Shown: one piece after another, positions 38,801 to 64,000 of the stretch | Layout: every line of letters starts with the position of its first letter | Numbering within the stretch: the first letter of the stretch is position 1 | NCBI RefSeq assembly: GCF_963678975.1 | Contig: NC_089273.1 | Span: 31,992,973-32,056,972, forward strand | Direction: 5' to 3' | From: Dysidea avara | Lineage: Eukaryota > Porifera > Demospongiae > Dictyoceratida > Dysideidae | DNA length: 64,000 bases | Position numbers and translations under genes: made by a program | Notes under the pieces: generated by a model | The model's input: only the letters and a program-made list of their open reading frames with translations | Databases searched by the model: none | What the model was told of the DNA's origin: nothing

Positions 38801-39350
38801 GAGATGCTACCCTAAACTATGCATGCACATATTATAATCATATGTATCCATATAATCATTATTGTATGAAATGTACTCTTCAGGTATCATTGTTGACCAT
38901 GTCTGTGAGGAAGCTGACACACCCATCAGTCAGGATGATGAGACACGCCATACAGGCATTCCTCAGTATACAAGTGCTACTGATGTAAATGTTTGTGGTA
39001 ACGAGGAATTGCAAGAAAATCTAGATGAATCTAATATTGAGAATAGCTCAGTTGTTGATCACCCTAGGGAACCTGTACACAATGAAACATCATTACCAGC
39101 TACAGTTATGGAAGAATTACAAGCCACTGTAACTCCAAATGTCATTTCTATACCAATGACAGATAGAAGAAATGTGTCTCCATTATCAGTGTCAGTTTAC
39201 AGAAAGCGGGTGATGAATACAACATCAAGTTACTCTGATGATAGTTCTAGTGTAACATTACCTGCACACAGAACTAAACGAACACAGAATGAAAATTTCA
39301 CAGCAATACACAATGCATTGCAGCGTACAGTGTTTTTCCAGCACACATAA
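32889..39350 (+). CDS. DOK/IRS-like adaptor C, 8 exons
   Basis: Exons 32889-32978, 34727-34763, 34832-35041, 35140-35835, 36259-36369, 36426-36584, 37572-37679 and 38884-39350 encode 625 aa; GT-AG, phase 0 then phase 1. The PH-like domain is about 18-112 (SLHEGSAKVKSKAR, NSWKERYVTL, EHIRWIAVLKSAITK). The PTB-like domain is about 113-213 (CWDSLEVKQLRAV, CPHC at 182-185). Then come NPPPVP, HYVNQ (Tyr 298), PPITPRRRVPG, SSGTWPRQRPVPAPRRG, EYIAM (Tyr 401, YxxM type), and second copies of the last two blocks in exons 6 and 7. The PxxxPR sequences are candidate CIN85/CD2AP-type SH3 ligands. The final exon has SVYRKRVM, SSYSDD and HNALQRT, which D and E share. Exon 4 reads on for 14 codons past its donor, so an intron-retained form is possible. 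Confidence 0.82.
34118..34563. mobile_element. Non-autonomous hAT-like element in gene C intron 1
   Basis: The left end CAATGGCGGATCCAGGATGG and the inverse complement of the right end, CAGGGGCGGATCCAGGAGCT, match over the first 17 bases with two mismatches. The direct repeat TACAG flanks it at 34113-34117 and 34564-34568. It is 446 bp and lies 163 bp upstream of exon 2. Confidence 0.8.
36985..37360 (+). mobile_element. tRNA-derived SINE in gene C intron 6
   Basis: The head has a box-A-like TGGCATCTGACTGG and box-B-like GCAGTTTGAATCC, the same layout as the minus-strand copy at 1139-1400 (both share ACATTGGGTG). The tail GCTGTCAGACC to GGTCATTGTAAAAG is followed by an ACAATAAT-rich end. Ends are approximate. 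Confidence 0.6.
38400..38690 (-). mobile_element. Second tRNA-like SINE type in gene C intron 7
   Basis: On the minus strand about 38690-38620 reads GGCAGCATGGCCAAGTGG and then GGTTCCAGGTTCAAT, with A-box and B-box spacing like a tRNA. An (AAC)n tract at about 38453-38475 lies downstream in that orientation. The element may extend to about 38160. A functional tRNA gene is unlikely because no acceptor stem is evident. Confidence 0.5.
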
Positions 39351-42300
39351 AACTTTATTGACATGCAAAAGTTTACAATTGCAAGAGACAGGTATATAAC
39401 TATGCTTAACATTTTAGATATAAATTTCACCAAATCATGAGTGCATGCAGCTAGTACACTGTATGTAGATTGTATTTACGGATAGTAAACTAAGCAGCCT
39501 TCTCATTTTGTGGGCACACTGATTTTGAGACAGAAATTTGTATAATAATACACTGCTATATAAATAACTATATTTATGTACTTGTAACATGTAACCTCAC
39601 CAAACAAGGTTACGGTACTTGCATTTTAATGTATTGATGTCAATCTGCTGCTTCTCATCAATCTTATTACAAATGATATCAGTGCAAGCACCTCAACTTT
39701 TCTAGATATGTTGGGAGCAATTTTTACTGTATGTATGCATTTGACAGTAGAACAATGTTAGGAGACAAAATGTATTAAAGGAGATAATTTGTACATTTAA
39801 AGAAATGCACTAGCTAGTTAATAATTACTATTATAATAGTTTACTATACTCTGTAAATTACTGTAGTGTTACAAAACTGAATACCATGTAATGGCCTTGT
39901 AAATCAGTAGTTACACGTAGTTACTTAAGACAGGGCATAACTTACTGTACTGCAAATTGTATACCCAGTATTAGGTATAGAGTGATTTTGTTGTTTGGTC
40001 ACTTAAAAAAATGAGTTTTGTTAAAATTTATGTATGAATCTTTGATTATTTTTTCAGGTTGAAAACAATTATTATAACTCAGCCAGGTTGCGGCTGTGAC
40101 CAAATTTCATCGATTACTTCTCCTTTCTTTGTATGGGTGAACAATCAGGGAACAATGTTTCTAGCAGTTAAAATTGCAGCAGTAACAAATACAGCTGGTA
40201 TATATCTATTCATTTCTTTGATGTGGCTGTTAGCTTCTAACTGATGATTGCATCATCATGCTTTCAGCACTTGAATAACTTCCAAATCTGATTGCCCATT
40301 TCAGATACCACAATGCATTGCATCTAAAAGGCTCTTTAAGTGTGTATTGAAATGGAACAGACCAGACTAAAACACAGAATAGGAAGCTTGCAGCTTAATG
40401 AGCTTATTAAACTGCTGAAACTGTCCTTGTACTTTATTAAACTTATCACAAAAAGATCAAGGATTATTATTGTGGGTTTAGTTGCCATCAGTAACAATAT
40501 TATTATGGGACCAGTCAGAGGGCACTTACATGTCCCTCTTTTATCTCTTGATAGGTTGCCTCAGCAATAATCAGTTTACCTTATTTGATATCAAGCAAGG
40601 GCACTTCAATTCGCTTATATATATACAATATAATACAATACAAGACAAATCTTGTTACTTGTATAGCTACGCATGTCAGTTGTTTCTGCTAACTTTGTTG
40701 ACATCACCAATCAGTGTCATTTCAAACCACAATATGCCCAGTCATTCCTCGTGTCTAAAGACTTAGTTTTCAGGATTCATGCACTCCACAGCTTAAGTTT
40801 TCATAGGCTTTTAAGCCTTCTCACGGGTCCCTAGTGGGAAAACATTTACAGAATTATAGTTCACTATATCTGCTTGAAACCCTTTAGAATCTATTTTTGG
40901 AGCATTATGAATCTTGGTCAATGCCTCTACTTTGGCTGTTACATGGCTTGTTTTAACAGTTTATTAAACTTCGTGTATTCAACCTTTAACTAATCTGTGG
41001 ACTCAATATCAGTTTGACCTAAGACCTTGTCAAAGAAATGGTACTGAGAATAAACAGTTTGGGTCCATTTGCCAGCATCAAATATGGAAAATTATCTATA
41101 TCTATATGGGCTAACCAAGCAATAATCTGTGTGTTGCAGATGCATGTACATTCACTTAATTATTAAAGATAATCCTAGTTGAATATTAAAAGCTATTAAC
41201 AGAGTTGGAAGACACTAGCTAGTTGTCTAATTTGGGTCATGATTCCTGTATAATTGAAGAAACACCACAAACAGTATTTTGAGCATGCATGTGGTTTGGA
41301 ACTGCTTTTCTAAATATTTCCACCATCTTTGCATAACTATATGCAAGTCCAATCACAGCAACATCTGTTTTAAAATGATTGGAATGTTTCTAACTAGTTT
41401 CCAGTAATATATATTACTTCAACAGTAAACCACACTTCAAATTCCAGATACGTAAGCATGCATTTATCAAAAATATAACAGTTTCAATCAATTTTAGGAA
41501 TGGGGGAGGGGGATGTAATGCTAGCTAAATGCTATTAGTGGAAACTATATATTTGTTAACTGTGGTACAACACTGCATTAATGTAGCTTCTCAATTGAGC
41601 TATAGATACTTCTTCTGACCACATTTTAAGGGGATTTCCAATTGTGACATCCATCTAGACCTACTTCTGCTTAATTTAGCCTCAAACTTCTATAATGTAT
41701 CTATAAAATTTGGCCATGCCAGCACCTTTAGCTATTAAACAATAACTCCAGTCTCTTTGCTAAGAGGCACTTGTGAGTTTTAAAATAGCAATTTAGGAGA
41801 TTAAGTGATCTCCATAATTTATCTGCAGTTACAGCTATACATGATACAGCTGGCTAGTCTAATACACCTATCAATGTAATCCCCGACTACCACTGATACA
41901 GGCTGAGGTGGGGAAAGGTGGGGATCTGTATCATTGAAAATTACAATTCTCCACCCACTGGGGAGTATACTGGCGATGCAAACCCTGACCAAGCCTCGAC
42001 TTGCAAACCCCGAAATACTGGGGCTAGGACTGAGGGCCGTGTGACGTTGGTCTAGCGATGAGTGGGTGCGGGTGGGTCAAGTTCAGTTATGAATGTAGTA
42101 GTTAGCGCCCCAGGCATCCAGGTCATATAATAGCTACCACTGGCTTCCCCAAAGTTGGTTCCGAGTGTGGTGCTTGGCTGGAATCTGGGTGGCCTGCGGA
42201 TCAAATCACGATGGGGTTGGCTTTTCAGTTTTCGCCCTTCTAGGTATTTGTCCCGTTTCACTTTAGGATTTTTTAGCTGAAAGATTTTTGCTTAGGCCCC

Positions 42301-42597
42301 TAACTCTTGCTCCTAGGCTATAGGTAAACACCTCGAACAGGCTTTGCCTTCTCAGTGCACGTGTACATCTTGCAGTGCCTAACTGGTAAAGTAGATAATA
42401 ACAATACTCGAACTGACTGTACCACACCTATTTTATTGTACTGTGTGGTGGGTGGAGTCAGTGGGTGGAGCTTGCAATAAAGTGTCTGAACACATTGATA
42501 GCCACCATTGCTCAGTTATCTGCTTGAGCCAGCTGAGGTAAGTACGAGTTGCTTGAGTAGTTTTGAGTGGTGTTGTCGCCGACTTGTGTGTCATTCG
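39351..42597. other. Intergenic between C and D
   Basis: No gene recognised. A GC-richer patch at about 41880-42300 carries repeated CCCC/GGGG words and a 69-codon minus-strand frame (42052-42261) with no identifiable domain; it is probably repeat-derived. The region just upstream of 42598 should hold the gene D promoter. Confidence 0.45.
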
Positions 42598-55189
<12,592 letters not shown>

Positions 55190-55380
55190 CTAAAAATAGT
55201 TCCAGTATAGCATTTACAGGGCTGGAACGTAGCATAAAGCTGTTTACTTACAATACAAGTTAGGTACCATATGAAAATTGTATAAACCATCAAGTGATCA
55301 AAATGAATTGTTAAATAATATGTATGATTCTTCAGTCACATGCAACCACAAAGACTAAAGCATGGCAAGGAATATTATAT

Positions 55381-55614
55381 GTGACTGGGTCTACGAAAAT
55401 AGGGAATGTGGGTACAGAAAATTGCTTACTTTTTCAAATTTTGATTTGTTATAACTTTGTATTCTATTACTGCTTGGCTGTGTAATCATCAGCATGTATT
55501 AAAATCTTGGTTGGCTTTAACATACAAGTTACAGAATAAAAAATATTCAGTACTGAGATACGAGATGTTATGTGGCGTGGTGCCCACATGCCCTATTTTC
55601 GCAGGCCCGGTCAC
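55381..55614. mobile_element. GTGAC-family MITE upstream of gene E
   Basis: The left end GTGACTGGGTCTACGAAAAT and the inverse complement of the right end, GTGACCGGGCCTGCGAAAAT, match over about 35 bases through the GGGCATGTGGGCAC core. It is 234 bp and lies 173 bp upstream of the gene E start codon, so it may lie in the promoter. Confidence 0.8.
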
Positions 55615-55786
55615 ACACATCACGTGCACATGCACGATCACCATGCCCATATCAAACGTTACTGCACCTTCTGTAGTGGGTGGAGCGCCCGACTGGGTGT
55701 AGGAGAATGACTGACAAGCGAGCACACCTTAGCTTAACATTGCTCACCAATTAAAGTTGGAAGTTGTCAGGGGAGAGCGTCCAGTG

Positions 55787-58700
55787 ATGAGCGGCACTCA
55801 GCCTCGGGGTAGGCTCAACACAATCACAAATTCAGATAGTGTGCACGAGGGATACGCAAAGATAAAGTCAAGAACTAATGTAAGAATTACAGTTTGTTGA
55901 CATCACTAAATTCAGCATACGTACATGTGGATTAGTAGCTAGCTATATATAGCCATGAATATATGGATAGCTAGGTGGTGGTATTAAACTGATACCAGTT
56001 GTAGGTATTGGTAAAGTCGAGCCAATTTTAAAGAGCTATATAGGACACAGCATAGAAAAAAAATGCCTTCCTGATGTCATAAGACAGTGTGGGTAATGAT
56101 GGCAGTGACAACCTCTCAGTATTACTGAGTATATAGATATGTGGCTACATTATAGTCATGTATGTAGCTATGTAGCTCGTGTTTTTTGTAAACTATTGTG
56201 CTGAATGCATTTTGTGTTACATGCATGAATCAGCACCATGTTAACAGATGTGTTTATTCTGTTGATGAATGACTAGCAGTGAGTATATCTAGAATGTACT
56301 TAGAATAAATTTCTGTTTGGCTAGCCCTGCTATGCATGCATGTTGAATGCCTAGACAAAATAATGTACAGTCTTTCTGCTTGTATTGTAGCTAGCTAGCC
56401 TGTTATTATGCTTTGCTTTAAACTGAAATAAGAAACAACACCAAACAGAAAATAATAAACACAAACAGTGTAGTAGTTGAATAGAAGAGTGTCACAGTTT
56501 ATTGCACTGATCAATGCCATGTTCCTGGGGACCACTCCCTCCCTTGTAGTTCACTATGTGCTAACTGATGTTGATATTGAAGTACATAATAATTGTTCCA
56601 TCTCTGATAACTGAGGTAGCTGAGCGCTGACTATTATTTGATCACACTCCCTATAGAAACGCTCATTAGGAGGGGGAGATTACGGTCGGTATTTGGCAGA
56701 CCACTTTCCTTCTTTAGTTAACAATACTTTAGTTCTCCAACTCCATGTCCTACATTTAAGGACATCAATACAACAATGTGTTGAATGTACGTAGCTTGGT
56801 GCGTGATGTTTGCACATTGACTTATCACATGTTGCTAACCACGATATTTGTACAGGATGTTTACTGGTGTTAAGGACACATTCCTCACTAATTGCTGCAT
56901 TACAATGCAAAATTGTTTAAGTAGGTGTTTATTAATTAATACAATATATCAAAGGATAGTTACAGTACAGTACACCTTAACCACAGGCCAAACACTATAG
57001 AACAAGGCAGTCTGTTTTTTTACCTAAATGTTCTCTTTCTTATCATGTAGAACAAGTGGAAGACAAGATATGTGACATTAATTAAAGGTATAAACAAAAA
57101 TGTACAAAGGTGAACAAAGTTGTTCTCATCTTTATAACTATTGAACTATTACAGGTATATCAAAGAAGCCATGCATTCTCCTAATGTTCAAAAATTCTGA
57201 CAAGGAGAAACTGAAGACTTATACAGAAGTTCATAGTGTCAGTGTAAAGAGCAATGCTGATGATATTAGAGTGGATGATGTTGGCAGTCATATATTAATT
57301 CATGTAGACACTGCAAAGGCACACATCAAATGGATAGTTGCATTAAAATTTGCCATTACCGGAAGTATGTAGTCGCCGTAATATATGTAGCTACATAGAC
57401 TGAGGAATTTAGATACATTATTATTGTGACTTTATACTATAATATGTATTATATGTGGCCGGGTTTTCCACACACATCCAATTCTACAAAATTGTTTAGT
57501 TATTAGACACTTACAGAATACCTGAAGTAAATTATCACCACTGTTACCTTCCATTATCCTTGAGTGTACTGTTTTAAAAATATGCTATGAACAGAATTCT
57601 TAGTACAAGCATGGTGATAATTTACTTCAGGGATATTTCAACCTACTGGTGACCATCTTTTCGGCACATCGATATCACTGCACATTGGTGGAATGACTTG
57701 CCAGATGACATTGTTACTGCTTCCTCCTTCTGTGGCGTTTTTTTTATGTAATGATGTTTATTGTATTAATTATTTTGTGTAGCTAGTGTATTATGCTGTG
57801 CTGTTTAGTTATTAGACACTTAATGTCAGACACTTACATGCCTGACATTTTTCTCCGTTCATTATGCTACGTATGTTGGTACTCACCACTGACCACATTT
57901 CAAAGCATAGCTCTATTCAATCTGAAGTTATGAGTCATCAAATAGGTAAATTGGATGTGTGTGGAAAACCCCTTTCGGTCAGTTTAGGGTTTATGCAGAG
58001 TGAAAAAGTAACATTGTCTTGTATACTGTATATAGTGCAGTATTGACATGCGATTATAGCCATGCATGTACGCTTGTAACCGATGACAACTTTCTTTAGG
58101 GGTCCATATCCCAGTAAAGCACCATGGTCTGGATGATGATGAGTACTCACTACTTCATGTTGAAGAGAGCAAATACTCAGACCACACACTTCACCATTTG
58201 ATTGTTCTTCACTCTCCATATGATAACACTGAAGTACGACATTGCTGGGATTCATTAGAAATAAAGCAGTTGAGAGCAGTGCAAGAGGGAATATTGTTAG
58301 AGTTTTGTCCACACTGTTCCAAGTCTATTAACTTTGTCAGATTAGGGTTTACATTACGATTGCCGCAGAATGAAATTGAGACATGTTTGGAGTACTTCTG
58401 TCAACACACAACAGCAAAATACAAAAAGGATGAGGCATATATCTGTGAAATGATATGTCACTATAACATGTGTTCTTACTCTCCTCCATTGCATGCACCA
58501 CCTAATCCACCACCTGTACCCACTAACATGCACCTAACCCTCTACAATGTTTCAAACGTGCTGTTTCAAGATAAAAAGCCTTCACGCAGTAGAGCTTCAA
58601 AATCAAAACTGGAGGCAACAGTTGCTCCAATATTATCATCACCACAAAGGGATCTACAATACGTAAATCAAGATTCAGTCCACCAACCATACACGATCAC

Positions 58701-60956
58701 CCAAGAAACAAGTTCATCAAGTGCAATGCCACGAAGGGATTTACATTATGTAAATCAAGATTCAGCTAACCACACATCCACGACCACCCAAGGAACAAGT
58801 TCATCAAGTGTAATTTCAAGTCAACCTCAGCTTAGTGGTAGTCATGTAAGTAATCGACCTCCTATTGCACCAAGAAGATTTCCTGGTAAGCAGAATTAAA
58901 TGGCATTAATTTTATACCACAATGAAATATCCTTAGCTATTCAAATCACATCACAGTTGTCTCACACATTTCATACATTTTAAAATAATTATTACTCTTC
59001 ATCTACATGATGAGTTTATACATACACACATCAATAAAATTGCAAACAGATTTTTAGTATTGCTTAGTATTATTTGTTTTAACAATGACATGTGGGAGTA
59101 TGTGCATGCATGGTTGCAGTATAGTGTGCTTTTATAGTCTATTAAGTGCGTGTCTGTGTGTACGTGCCACCCAGCTTTAATATCAGTGAGTGTCACTTGG
59201 GAAACCAAATGTCCTTGTCTCACTTAGGAGTGTTGGAGTTATTTTGGGTTCCATAGTCCCTTCCTATGAGACCTATACAGTTCTCCCATGAGTTACTAGT
59301 CCTGCCCTAGGCAGGGGCAGATCCAGGATTTAGAAAGAGAGTTGTGCACCACCGGAGTAGTAAGTACATGAAGCAGAGGGTCTGAGGGGCGCAACCCTCC
59401 CAGAAGCTACAATCATTTCATATGTTTCAGACTGAAAATTTTGATGTAGAATGGTTTTATGCACAAAATGTAATGTCTAAATCATACTGCTTTCTAAGTG
59501 GACTAGCTGCATTGATTAAGAGATGTATGGAGATAAGTGATAGTCATGAGTAGTTCAGCTAGCTATTTACAGTATATGAGCCTATTAAAAGAATGGCATA
59601 CAAAAGCACATGTACATTTCAGTTACAAAATATTCTTAGCATGCTATAAGTGTGCCTATGCTTGGGATAGTGCTGCAGATGTTAGTTTTCATATTTAGCA
59701 ACTATGGATTCACAATAGTGTTATATGTGGTGACTGTTCTACTAGAGTATTTGATTGACTGCCCTATTAGAGTATCTCGATCTTGTATAAGTTTTTTTAT
59801 ATTTTTTGGAAGGGAGGTGGGGGAGGGGGGAGGACCTCCTTGGATCCACCACTACTTTGCATGCCCAGTACTTGAGTGTCTAAGTGGTGCACAGGAATAT
59901 GTAGTGCTGGTTCACTAGTTGTGTTTCACACAGCTACTGGAGGCTTTTCTTTGCTTTGTGTGTGTGTGCATGTGCATATATGTACATGTAATTATTAATA
60001 ACCTCGCATATCTGTGTAGGAAATCATCTTCAGCGGGTCCAGCCAGAACTTCAACAAGACACAACCAATCAACTAAAAAGGCAAAAATCTTCAGGGACAT
60101 GGCCAAGGGAAAGGCCCATACCAAAGCCAAGAGGAGGTATAAACTTTTTTCTAATAGCTATTACATTGAAATTGAGTTTTTGAAGTCTAGACTTGGTGCA
60201 TGCATATAGTAGCAAACATTTCTTGTTCACTTTGATACACTAAGATTATGTGAAATGTTTATTGAGCAAGATGTTAAGAAAAGTCATATCTATACTTGTG
60301 GTATGTAAACTGAAGATGTGCCGGATACACCTGCACACATATACACATGCATAATTATATATTCTCACACACACACATGCACATGTACACACACGCATGC
60401 AATACATGCATGCATGCACACATTGCATACATATTAAATTTTTGAGCATGTATGTGTTATCATAGGTCCCATAGTTGAGCATATCTATGATGAAATTGAC
60501 TCACCTAGTCAGCAGCATTCGTATGGTGATGAAAAGCACCATGCAGGTGTTCCTCAGTCTAACAGTGCTACTACAATAAATGTTGGTGGTAATGAAGAAT
60601 CATCCAGCTATTATAATGTCAAAAGAAAGTCAGCTGCTAAACAGACTAGTTACCCATTGGAAACAGCACATAGTCAGCCAACAATACAAGCATCTGCTTC
60701 CTATGTTGATGAGCTTAAGAACAAATTAACAAGTGGTAGTCCAGATGTTGTTTCCATACCACTGACAGAAAGCAAGGTGGTTCCCAAGTCAATTTCTATT
60801 TACAGGAAACAGGTAATGGATAAGAAACCAAGTTACTCTGATACCACAAGTGGCAGCGCAACTTTATCGGTGCAAAAAACTTCATCAGGAACAAGTGAAA
60901 AATTTAAAGAAATGCACAATGTGTTGCAACGCACATTGTTTTACCAGCGTATGTAA
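55787..60956 (+). CDS. DOK/IRS-like adaptor E, 6 exons
   Basis: Exons 55787-55879, 57051-57087, 57155-57364, 58100-58885, 60020-60136 and 60466-60956 encode 577 aa; GT-AG, phase 0 then phase 1. The PH-like domain is about 19-113 (VHEGYAKIKSRTN, NKWKTRYVTL, AHIKWIVALKFAITG). The PTB-like domain is about 114-214 (CWDSLEIKQLRAV, CPHC at 183-186). Exon 4 has an internal duplication giving two YVNQD sites (LQYVNQDS and LHYVNQDS) around SSSSAMPRRDL, then PPIAPRRFPG. Exon 5 carries SSGTWPRERPIPKPRGG. The last exon has HIYDEI, YYNV, SIYRKQVM, PSYSD and HNVLQRT. AATAAA near 61390 may be the polyadenylation signal. C, D and E share long identical stretches and are clearly recent paralogs. Confidence 0.82.
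57455..57982. mobile_element. Inverted-repeat element in gene E intron 3
   Basis: The left arm GGGTTTTCCACACACATCCA and the inverse complement of the right arm at 57947-57982 (CTGACCGAAAGG then ggttttccacacacatcc) match. The internal part resembles the MITE at 52478-52719 (both contain TTGGTACTCA-C and AATCTGAA-TTATGA). A nested inverted repeat (CTGAAGTAAATTATCACCA and its complement) sits at 57521-57629. Confidence 0.55.
59312..59854. mobile_element. Non-autonomous hAT-like element in gene E intron 4
   Basis: The left end CAGGGGCAGATCCAGGATTT and the inverse complement of the right end, TAGTGGTGGATCCAAGGAGG, are degenerate inverted repeats. No clear target duplication was found. It carries the paired CTATTAGAG module at 59731-59782 and a G-rich segment near its right end. 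Confidence 0.6.
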
Positions 60957-61450
60957 AATTATAGTATCACACAAAATTGTATAACAGATACATGCAGTAT
61001 TTTCTGATATTATTATAGTGTAGATGTCAGTTATACTTATACTCATATATGTGAAACTTTTATAGATGGCTGTACATGCATACATTAATAGTGTTTGGCA
61101 TTTGCAGACATAAGTATTATTAATAACATTATCTACATTTTAATTTATTATGTACTCATTGCAATGTTGTACTATGTGTATATGCAAACAATATTATGTG
61201 GATTTATTCTAAAATTTCTTGTATTGTGAGATGAGTGTACATGCAAAACTACATTGACAGGTTGAGCTGTGTTTCAAAGTAAGTTAGTTGAAAAGTTTAA
61301 ACACAACAACTGAGTAAAACATTTTGTGCAAACATTGGACCATTGAACCAGCTACAAAGTATATTCTTTACATAGTAACTTCAACACAAAATAAAGGCTT
61401 ATATAAAATTTAGAATCCAAGGTTGGGAAATGATAGTTGCATTACTAGTC

Positions 61451-61593
<143 letters not shown>

Positions 61594-61696
61594 ACATACA
61601 CACACACACACACACATACATAATATTATTCATAGACACTTTGGGACCATGCCTTTTAATGCAATTTACTACATAAATAAGATAATATCATATTAG

Positions 61697-62053
61697 CAGG
61701 GCCGCCCACAGGGGGGGGAAACTGGGGCATTTTGCCCCGGGCCCCAGCCTGAAAGGGGCCCCAGGAGGCCTCATGAAGGGCCCCCTGAATACCTGTTTAA
61801 AAAAGATCGATATACTCTAATAGAGCAGTCAGATCTAACTACTCTAATAGAGCAGTCATAGTATTCTTCAGAGGAGCAGTGTAGCAAGCTTATAGATAAG
61901 GAGATATGGTTGGTGATGGGTAGTTATTGTCATTGCCAGCAGGTTGTGACCTTTTTTTTTTTTTTTTTTTTTTGGTCTTCACCTTACAACTTGGGTCAAG
62001 GGCCCCACTTTAACTCTTTGCCCTGGGCCCCTTAATTTCTCTGGGCGGCCCTG
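61697..62053. mobile_element. Non-autonomous hAT element with 8-bp target duplication
   Basis: The left end CAGGGCCGCCCACAGGGG and the inverse complement of the right end, CAGGGCCGCCCAGAGAAA, match over the first 12 bases. The 8-bp direct repeat CATATTAG flanks it at 61689-61696 and 62054-62061, as expected for hAT. It is 357 bp, contains a poly-T run and the paired CTAATAGAG module (61804-61860, inverse orientation). Confidence 0.88.
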
Positions 62054-63120
62054 CATATTAGGTGGCGTATTATGTAGACAAAACTGTCGGCTGCAAAATA
62101 TTTATTCATAACTATGCATGTACATATAAGGTAGCTAGCTATTAGCTAGCAATAATGGTTTAGAGAAAACATGGTCAAACATAAATTCATGTTAGAAATC
62201 AAAATAGGGTCATTTTGGATGCATCTGATGCACATTTTAACAAGTATAGATACATTCAGAAAAATGTTCCAAAAGGTATCTCTGGGTGTGTTATATTATG
62301 TGTCCTATACATATGTAGCTAATTAGAACTGTGCTAAATGGTTCATGTAGTTAATGGTACTACACTTTTACATATACAAAACTAATTTATCATTGCAAAG
62401 GTTATGATATGCATCAGTCAAGTGCAGGATCTGGCACAGCCGACCCATTTTAGGCAACCATATAAGCACTCTTTTTCAGGGCGGCAGTGCTTATAGGTGC
62501 CTAAAAAGGGTCGGCTGGGCCACACTGAACATCTGTTTAGGTGACGATCAGTACATTTATTAGACAACGTAAGCCGGTATTAGCTACTTTTTAGCACTTT
62601 AGAATCTTCAACAAGGCCTGCTACTTGCATGGAAGCTTCCATCAGTGTATACTGTAGCTTGACTAAAGTGTGTGAATAATAATAATAATAATTTATTGTG
62701 CCACACTCAGCCTGAACCATCAAGCCTATAGCTAGCTCTGTCATAACTATACTTCTGTAAATAGGCCACGACTAGTTACAACACAAGCTATGTTAGCACT
62801 TAGTAAACAGGAAAGCATGGGGTCCACTGGAGTTAAATCTACACATCATTGATGACACATTATATTCATTTCAACTCATACAAGAGTAATCTATCGTATC
62901 TAGCAACAACGTGATAGCTAACTCGTGATGCATATCAAATTCCCCTGAAGAGTTTGATATGGTTGTTGGTAGTCTCGTGTTACTTTCAATGTTGTTCTAG
63001 CGGTTATCATTAGATCCGTTGCCACTCCCATCTATTGCGTAAGTGGCCACACCCATTTGTTGCGTAACTGTTCAGCAGGGAGTGTGAAGCAGACTCAACG
63101 GTGTGTTTAATTGCGGTGCG

Positions 63121-63177
63121 ATGGCCAATCGAGTACCCATAAAGGAAGGTTTAGTGAAGATAAAGTTTAAACATCGG
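63121..63177 (+). CDS. First exon of a sixth adaptor gene, F (partial)
   Basis: A 19-codon exon (MANRVPIKEGLVKIKFKHR) starts at ATG and ends at donor gtaagg in phase 0. The EGxxKIKxKxR core matches exon 1 of C, D and E, and the spacing from gene E fits the array. I could not place the expected W-x-x-R-Y exon 2 before the window ends; ctatttacag near 63911 is a possible acceptor, but what follows does not match well. The rest should lie downstream. Confidence 0.5.
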
Positions 63178-63270
63178 GTAAGGTTAATCAGTGTGGTGTA
63201 GCATAGATGCTCTACTCTTTTGCTAAAACTGCACCTCAATCAGTGAATGCGACGGCCCAACTTACTGCAC

Positions 63271-63553
63271 TTATCAATGTCATGCCCCACCCCACACCCG
63301 GGGAAGGGTGGGGGTTTGACAAAGTCTAATGTTAAATTCCCCAGTACTGGGGCTAAGAAGATTGTCAAAAGCCCACTATGTCCCCACCTCAAGAAAGGGG
63401 TTTCTATAGGGAATTGATTTACCTATTTAAAATAAAATTTGGATCAGCAAACTGTCGCTGCCAAAAGCCCCAATGATGGGGCAAGTGTAGATGTCAAATC
63501 CCCAGTACGTGTGGGGGGACTCCCCGGGGGTGGGGTGGGGCTTGATATTGGTA
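63271..63553. mobile_element. GC-rich MITE in gene F intron 1
   Basis: The left arm CAATGTCATGCCCCACCCCA and the inverse complement of the right arm, CAATATCAAGCCCCACCCCA, match through CCCGGGGA. The interior has further paired CCCCAGTA-type words. It is about 283 bp, with ends approximate. Confidence 0.7.
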
Positions 63554-64000
63554 GGTGCATAATGCACAGGAGAGGGAGACTGCATCAATGTTAAAGCACT
63601 GCTAGTTTGCTATTCAGCAGTGTTCTGACATACTGTATACTGTAGGATCCTCATACAGTATATACAAAAGCTATATAGTACTTGACCTTGCAATATCTGA
63701 GGGTCAGGTGCTTCCATCACATGTGCTTTGAATTGTTGTTCCTTTGTTTTTTTCATTTACTTGTTATATTTAGGAACAAAAATGTCCTTCTGGTGTACAT
63801 AGCAATATAGTATATCGTTAGCAGATCTGACAGCACTGATATCAGTAGTTCAACACTAAACAACTCTTTACAATCACACACTCCAACATCAGTTTTATTC
63901 CTATTTACAGGTTTTGTGTTACATTAAAGGCACTTATAATACATGCTTGTAACCACTATACCACCAGTGCTGCAGCTACTCATCTCACTTAGTTTCTACT

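Noticed and set aside
42052-42261. Minus-strand 69-codon frame in a GC-richer patch
   Set aside because: No domain or splice partner; it is probably repeat sequence.

Overview
The window looks like nuclear DNA of an invertebrate animal. It is AT-rich, has GT-AG introns of very uneven length, is dense in microsatellites and small non-autonomous transposons, and carries tRNA-derived SINEs and LINE reverse-transcriptase fragments. A sponge is my best guess from the texture and repeat types, but the sequence alone does not prove it.

The main content is a head-to-tail family on the + strand of multi-exon genes for DOK/IRS-like docking adaptors. Five genes are complete: A (5303-15843, 1148 aa), B (16713-23360, 486 aa), C (32889-39350, 625 aa), D (42598-51505, 684 aa) and E (55787-60956, 577 aa). 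A sixth, F, begins at 63121 and runs off the window. An extra first exon (29093-29188) lies upstream of C. I built the exon models by hand; in all five genes the exon lengths sum to an exact multiple of three. The layout is the same each time: a short first exon opening a PH domain, a 37-49 base exon with a (W/Y)KxRY-type strand, a PH-core exon ending in the usual helix tryptophan, and a large exon starting with an IRS/PTB-like domain. Disordered tails follow, with YxN tyrosine motifs (GRB2-SH2 type) and proline-arginine SH3 ligands. After exon 1 every intron is phase 1. The products would be membrane-proximal scaffolds downstream of tyrosine kinases; this is inferred from domain order and motifs.

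Region by region: 1-5302 is mostly repeats with one possible terminal exon. 5303-23360 holds the two divergent genes A and B; A has a 5.9 kb first intron and an array of ten 13/16-residue repeats. 23361-32888 is a transposon-rich gap with a LINE split by a DNA transposon, several MITEs, a minisatellite and the orphan first exon. 32889-60956 holds the closely related trio C, D and E, with C carrying an internal exon-pair duplication. 54009-55187 is a (CA)n tract of about 1.18 kb. 60957-64000 has more repeats and the start of F.

Two things deserve most attention. One is the recent expansion of this adaptor family, whose PTB-like domain carries a conserved CPxC motif where DOK/IRS domains normally have a phosphotyrosine-binding arginine. 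The other is a paired short sequence module found inside four transposon-like elements with different ends.
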